NCBI RefSeq assembly: GCF_030684895.1
Contig: NZ_JAUXXP010000089.1
Coordinates: 1 to 34,332, forward strand
Source: Pseudomonas sp.
Lineage (GTDB): Bacteria > Pseudomonadota > Gammaproteobacteria > Pseudomonadales > Pseudomonadaceae
DNA length: 34,332 nucleotides
Reading direction: 5' to 3'
The translations under genes and the position numbers were made by a program. A model generated the notes under the pieces. The model was not told the origin of the DNA. It worked only from the letters and a program-made list of their open reading frames with translations, and made no database searches. Positions 32,821 through 34,332 of the stretch are shown here, piece after piece (within the stretch, counting starts at the first letter, position 1; each line of letters starts with the position of its first letter).

Positions 32821-33228
32821 TCAGGACGCTTGTTCCACCGGTACAAAGTTAGGCACATGGGCTTTGATCGCACCGAGCAGCTCTTCTTTACTGAAGGGCT
32901 TGGTCAGGTATTGATCGGAACCGACAATGCGACCCTTGGCTTTATCGAACAGGCCGTCTTTGGAAGACAGCATGATCACCGGGGTGGATTTGAAAGCGCT
33001 GTTGTTCTTGATCAAGGCACAGGTCTGATAGCCATCGAGCCGCGGCATCATAATGTCGACAAAGATGATGTTCGGATGGGTATCGGCGATCTTTGCCAAA
33101 GCATCGAAGCCGTCAACTGCAGTAATTACCTCGCAGCCCACCTTTTTCAGCAGGGTTTCCGCGGTACGACGAATCGTTTTCGAATCGTCGATCACCATCA
33201 CCCTCAAACCCTCGGAATGCTGTTCCAT
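32821..33228 (-). CDS. pilG: Single-domain response regulator PilG
   Basis: A 135-residue CheY-like receiver, first gene of the operon. It has VMVIDDSKTIRR (D14, D15), phospho-acceptor D58 in IIFVDIMMPRLDG, Ser in VIMLSSKDG and Lys in QYLTKPFSKEE. In P. aeruginosa phosphorylated PilG promotes pilus extension and activates adenylate cyclase CyaB through FimV/FimL. The length equals PAO1 PilG. AGGG lies shortly before the ATG, and a sigma70-like promoter is seen at 33268-33297, giving a leader of about 30 bases. It is divergent from gshB, as in PAO1. Confidence 0.96.
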   Translation of the reverse strand: MEQHSEGLRVMVIDDSKTIRRTAETLLKKVGCEVITAVDGFDALAKIADTHPNIIFVDIMMPRLDGYQTCALIKNNSAFKSTPVIMLSSKDGLFDKAKGRIVGSDQYLTKPFSKEELLGAIKAHVPNFVPVEQAS

Positions 33229-33267
33229 GTTTGCCCTACCATCGCCTCGGTGAGTCGTTATTTTTGC

Positions 33268-33297
33268 GTTATATCAGTGCGCCTGAGGCCCTGTCAC
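33268..33297 (-). promoter_or_regulatory. Sigma70-type promoter for pilG (pil-chp operon)
   Basis: On the minus strand GTGACA (33297-33292, one mismatch to TTGACA) and TATAAC (33273-33268, one mismatch to TATAAT) are separated by 18 bases. Transcription would start near 33261, about 33 bases before the pilG ATG. The assignment rests on the consensus match only. Confidence 0.65.
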
Positions 33298-33468
33298 CGA
33301 CGGGCTACAACCCAATCGTCGGGCCTTTTTAGCACACTCTCCAGATGCAATCTATAAGCCGGACGGGGCCAAGGTTTTTCCTTGACCACCCGACTTGTCA
33401 GCGCCACCCTGACGCCACATCACGTCTTAGCACACTTTAATCGCTGCCATTTTACGGAGAACACCGCC

Positions 33469-34332
33469 ATGAGCGTCCGCCTCGGCATTGTCATGGACCC
33501 CATCGCCCAGATCGCCTTCAAGAAGGACAGCTCGCTGGCCATGTTACTGGCTGCCCAAGCGCGCGACTGGACCCTCTTCTATATGGAGCAGAAAGATCTT
33601 TACCAAGCCAAGGGCGAAGCACGCGCTCGACTTTCAGAGCTTAGCGTATACAACGACCCACAGCGTTGGTTCGAACTGGGTAATGAGCAGGATATCGCGC
33701 TAAGCGAGCTGGACGTGATCCTGATGCGCAAGGATCCACCCTTCGATAACGAGTTTGTCTACTCCACCTACCTACTGGAACAAGCCGAGCAAGCAGGCGT
33801 TCTGGTGGTCAACCGCCCGCAAAGTCTGCGCGACTGTAATGAAAAGTACTTCGCCACCCAATTCGGCCAATACACTCCGCCGACCGTGGTCAGCCGTAGG
33901 GCCGACATTCTGCGCGAGTTTGCCAAAGAGCAGCGTGACATCATTCTCAAACCCCTCGATGGAATGGGTGGATCGATGATATTTCGTCACCGCGAGGGCG
34001 ATCCCAACCTTTCCGTGATTCTCGAGACGCTGACCAACCACGGCCAGCAGCAGATCATGGCCCAGGGTTACTTGCCGGCGATCAAGGATGGTGACAAGCG
34101 CATTCTGATGATTGACGGTGAGCCGGTGCCTTATTGCCTGGCGCGCATTCCGGCGGCCGGCGAAACCCGCGGCAACCTCGCCGCTGGCGGGCGAGGCGAA
34201 GCCCGTCCACTGACCGCGCGCGACCGTGAAATCGCTGCCGCCGTCGGCCCGACCCTGCGCGAGAAAGGCCTGCTGTTCGTCGGCCTGGACGTGATCGGCG
34301 AGCACCTGACCGAGATCAACGTCACCAGCCCG
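33469..34332 (+). CDS. gshB: Glutathione synthetase (3' end outside the window)
   Basis: The first 288 codons of an ATP-grasp ligase that joins gamma-glutamylcysteine and glycine to make glutathione. The full protein is expected to be about 317 residues, so roughly 29 are missing at the right edge. The N terminus MSVRLGIVMDPIAQI with KKDSSLAMLLAAQ is the GshB substrate domain. RKDPPFDNEFVYSTYLLE, NRPQSLRDCNEKYFA, IILKPLDGMGGSMIFR (ATP-grasp lysine and Gly-rich loop), the mobile loop GETRGNLAAGGRGEARPLT, and FVGLDVIGEHLTEINVTSP (metal-binding Glu/Asn) follow. GGAG lies about 10 bases before the ATG. The 240-base gap to pilG holds the pilG promoter; I see no equally good promoter for gshB. Confidence 0.96.
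   Translation, partial: MSVRLGIVMDPIAQIAFKKDSSLAMLLAAQARDWTLFYMEQKDLYQAKGEARARLSELSVYNDPQRWFELGNEQDIALSELDVILMRKDPPFDNEFVYSTYLLEQAEQAGVLVVNRPQSLRDCNEKYFATQFGQYTPPTVVSRRADILREFAKEQRDIILKPLDGMGGSMIFRHREGDPNLSVILETLTNHGQQQIMAQGYLPAIKDGDKRILMIDGEPVPYCLARIPAAGETRGNLAAGGRGEARPLTARDREIAAAVGPTLREKGLLFVGLDVIGEHLTEINVTSP

Noticed and set aside
33287..33330. Imperfect nested stem followed by TTTTT upstream of gshB
   Set aside because: The stem is broken by bulges of seven and four bases, overlaps the pilG promoter, and no promoter feeding it is clear; not strong enough to call a terminator or riboswitch.

Overview
The window looks like chromosomal DNA of a Pseudomonas species (Gammaproteobacteria). The evidence is a Pseudomonas-type LPS core operon (waaF-waaC-waaG-waaP followed by further WaaP-like kinases and a carbamoyltransferase), ilvE and glnE beside it, an AceE/AceF pair with two lipoyl domains, and a complete Pil-Chp chemosensory operon with a giant ChpA, divergent from gshB. 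I cannot name the species. No rRNA, tRNA, CRISPR array, prophage or transposase was seen.

Layout. Positions 1-10796 (minus strand) hold the LPS core operon, read right to left: waaF, waaC, waaG, waaP, a GT9-like glycosyltransferase, two single-domain kinases, one tandem two-kinase protein, carbamoyltransferase wapO, a GT4 glycosyltransferase, and the first 17 codons of another gene. Nearly all junctions overlap or touch, so the genes are probably co-transcribed and translationally coupled. ilvE (10909-11832) and glnE (11902-14850) lie upstream on the same strand. The 266-base gap 14851-15116 separates glnE from the divergent aceE-aceF operon (plus strand) and holds two copies, in opposite orientation, of a HexR-like palindrome about 52 bases apart. 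aceF ends at a strong terminator.

Positions 19442-19814 carry that terminator, a 165-base palindromic repeat with 14-base perfect terminal inverted repeats, and a second, bidirectional terminator. To the right on the minus strand lies the Pil-Chp operon, transcribed pilG-pilH-pilI-pilJ-pilK-chpA-chpB-chpC. It starts at a good sigma70-type promoter near 33268-33297. gshB begins divergently at 33469 and runs off the window.

How the genes work together. The left block builds and decorates the inner core of LPS: heptoses, a first core hexose, phosphates and a carbamoyl group. The middle covers branched-chain amino acid transamination, control of glutamine synthetase and pyruvate dehydrogenase. 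The right block is a chemotaxis-like pathway: receptor PilJ, couplers PilI and ChpC, methyltransferase PilK, methylesterase ChpB, kinase ChpA, and response regulators PilG and PilH. In P. aeruginosa it controls type IV pilus twitching and cAMP-linked surface sensing. In PAO1, as I remember it, the aceF and chp neighbourhoods are far apart (PA5016 versus PA0408-0415) and chpC is followed by chpD-chpE. Here they meet, chpD/chpE are absent, and a palindromic repeat sits at the junction. The less usual points are that junction, the paired HexR-like sites, an extra low-GC two-gene segment in the LPS operon, a kinase whose catalytic Asp appears to be Cys, and hexanucleotide repeats inside chpA. I found no clearly new multi-gene system.
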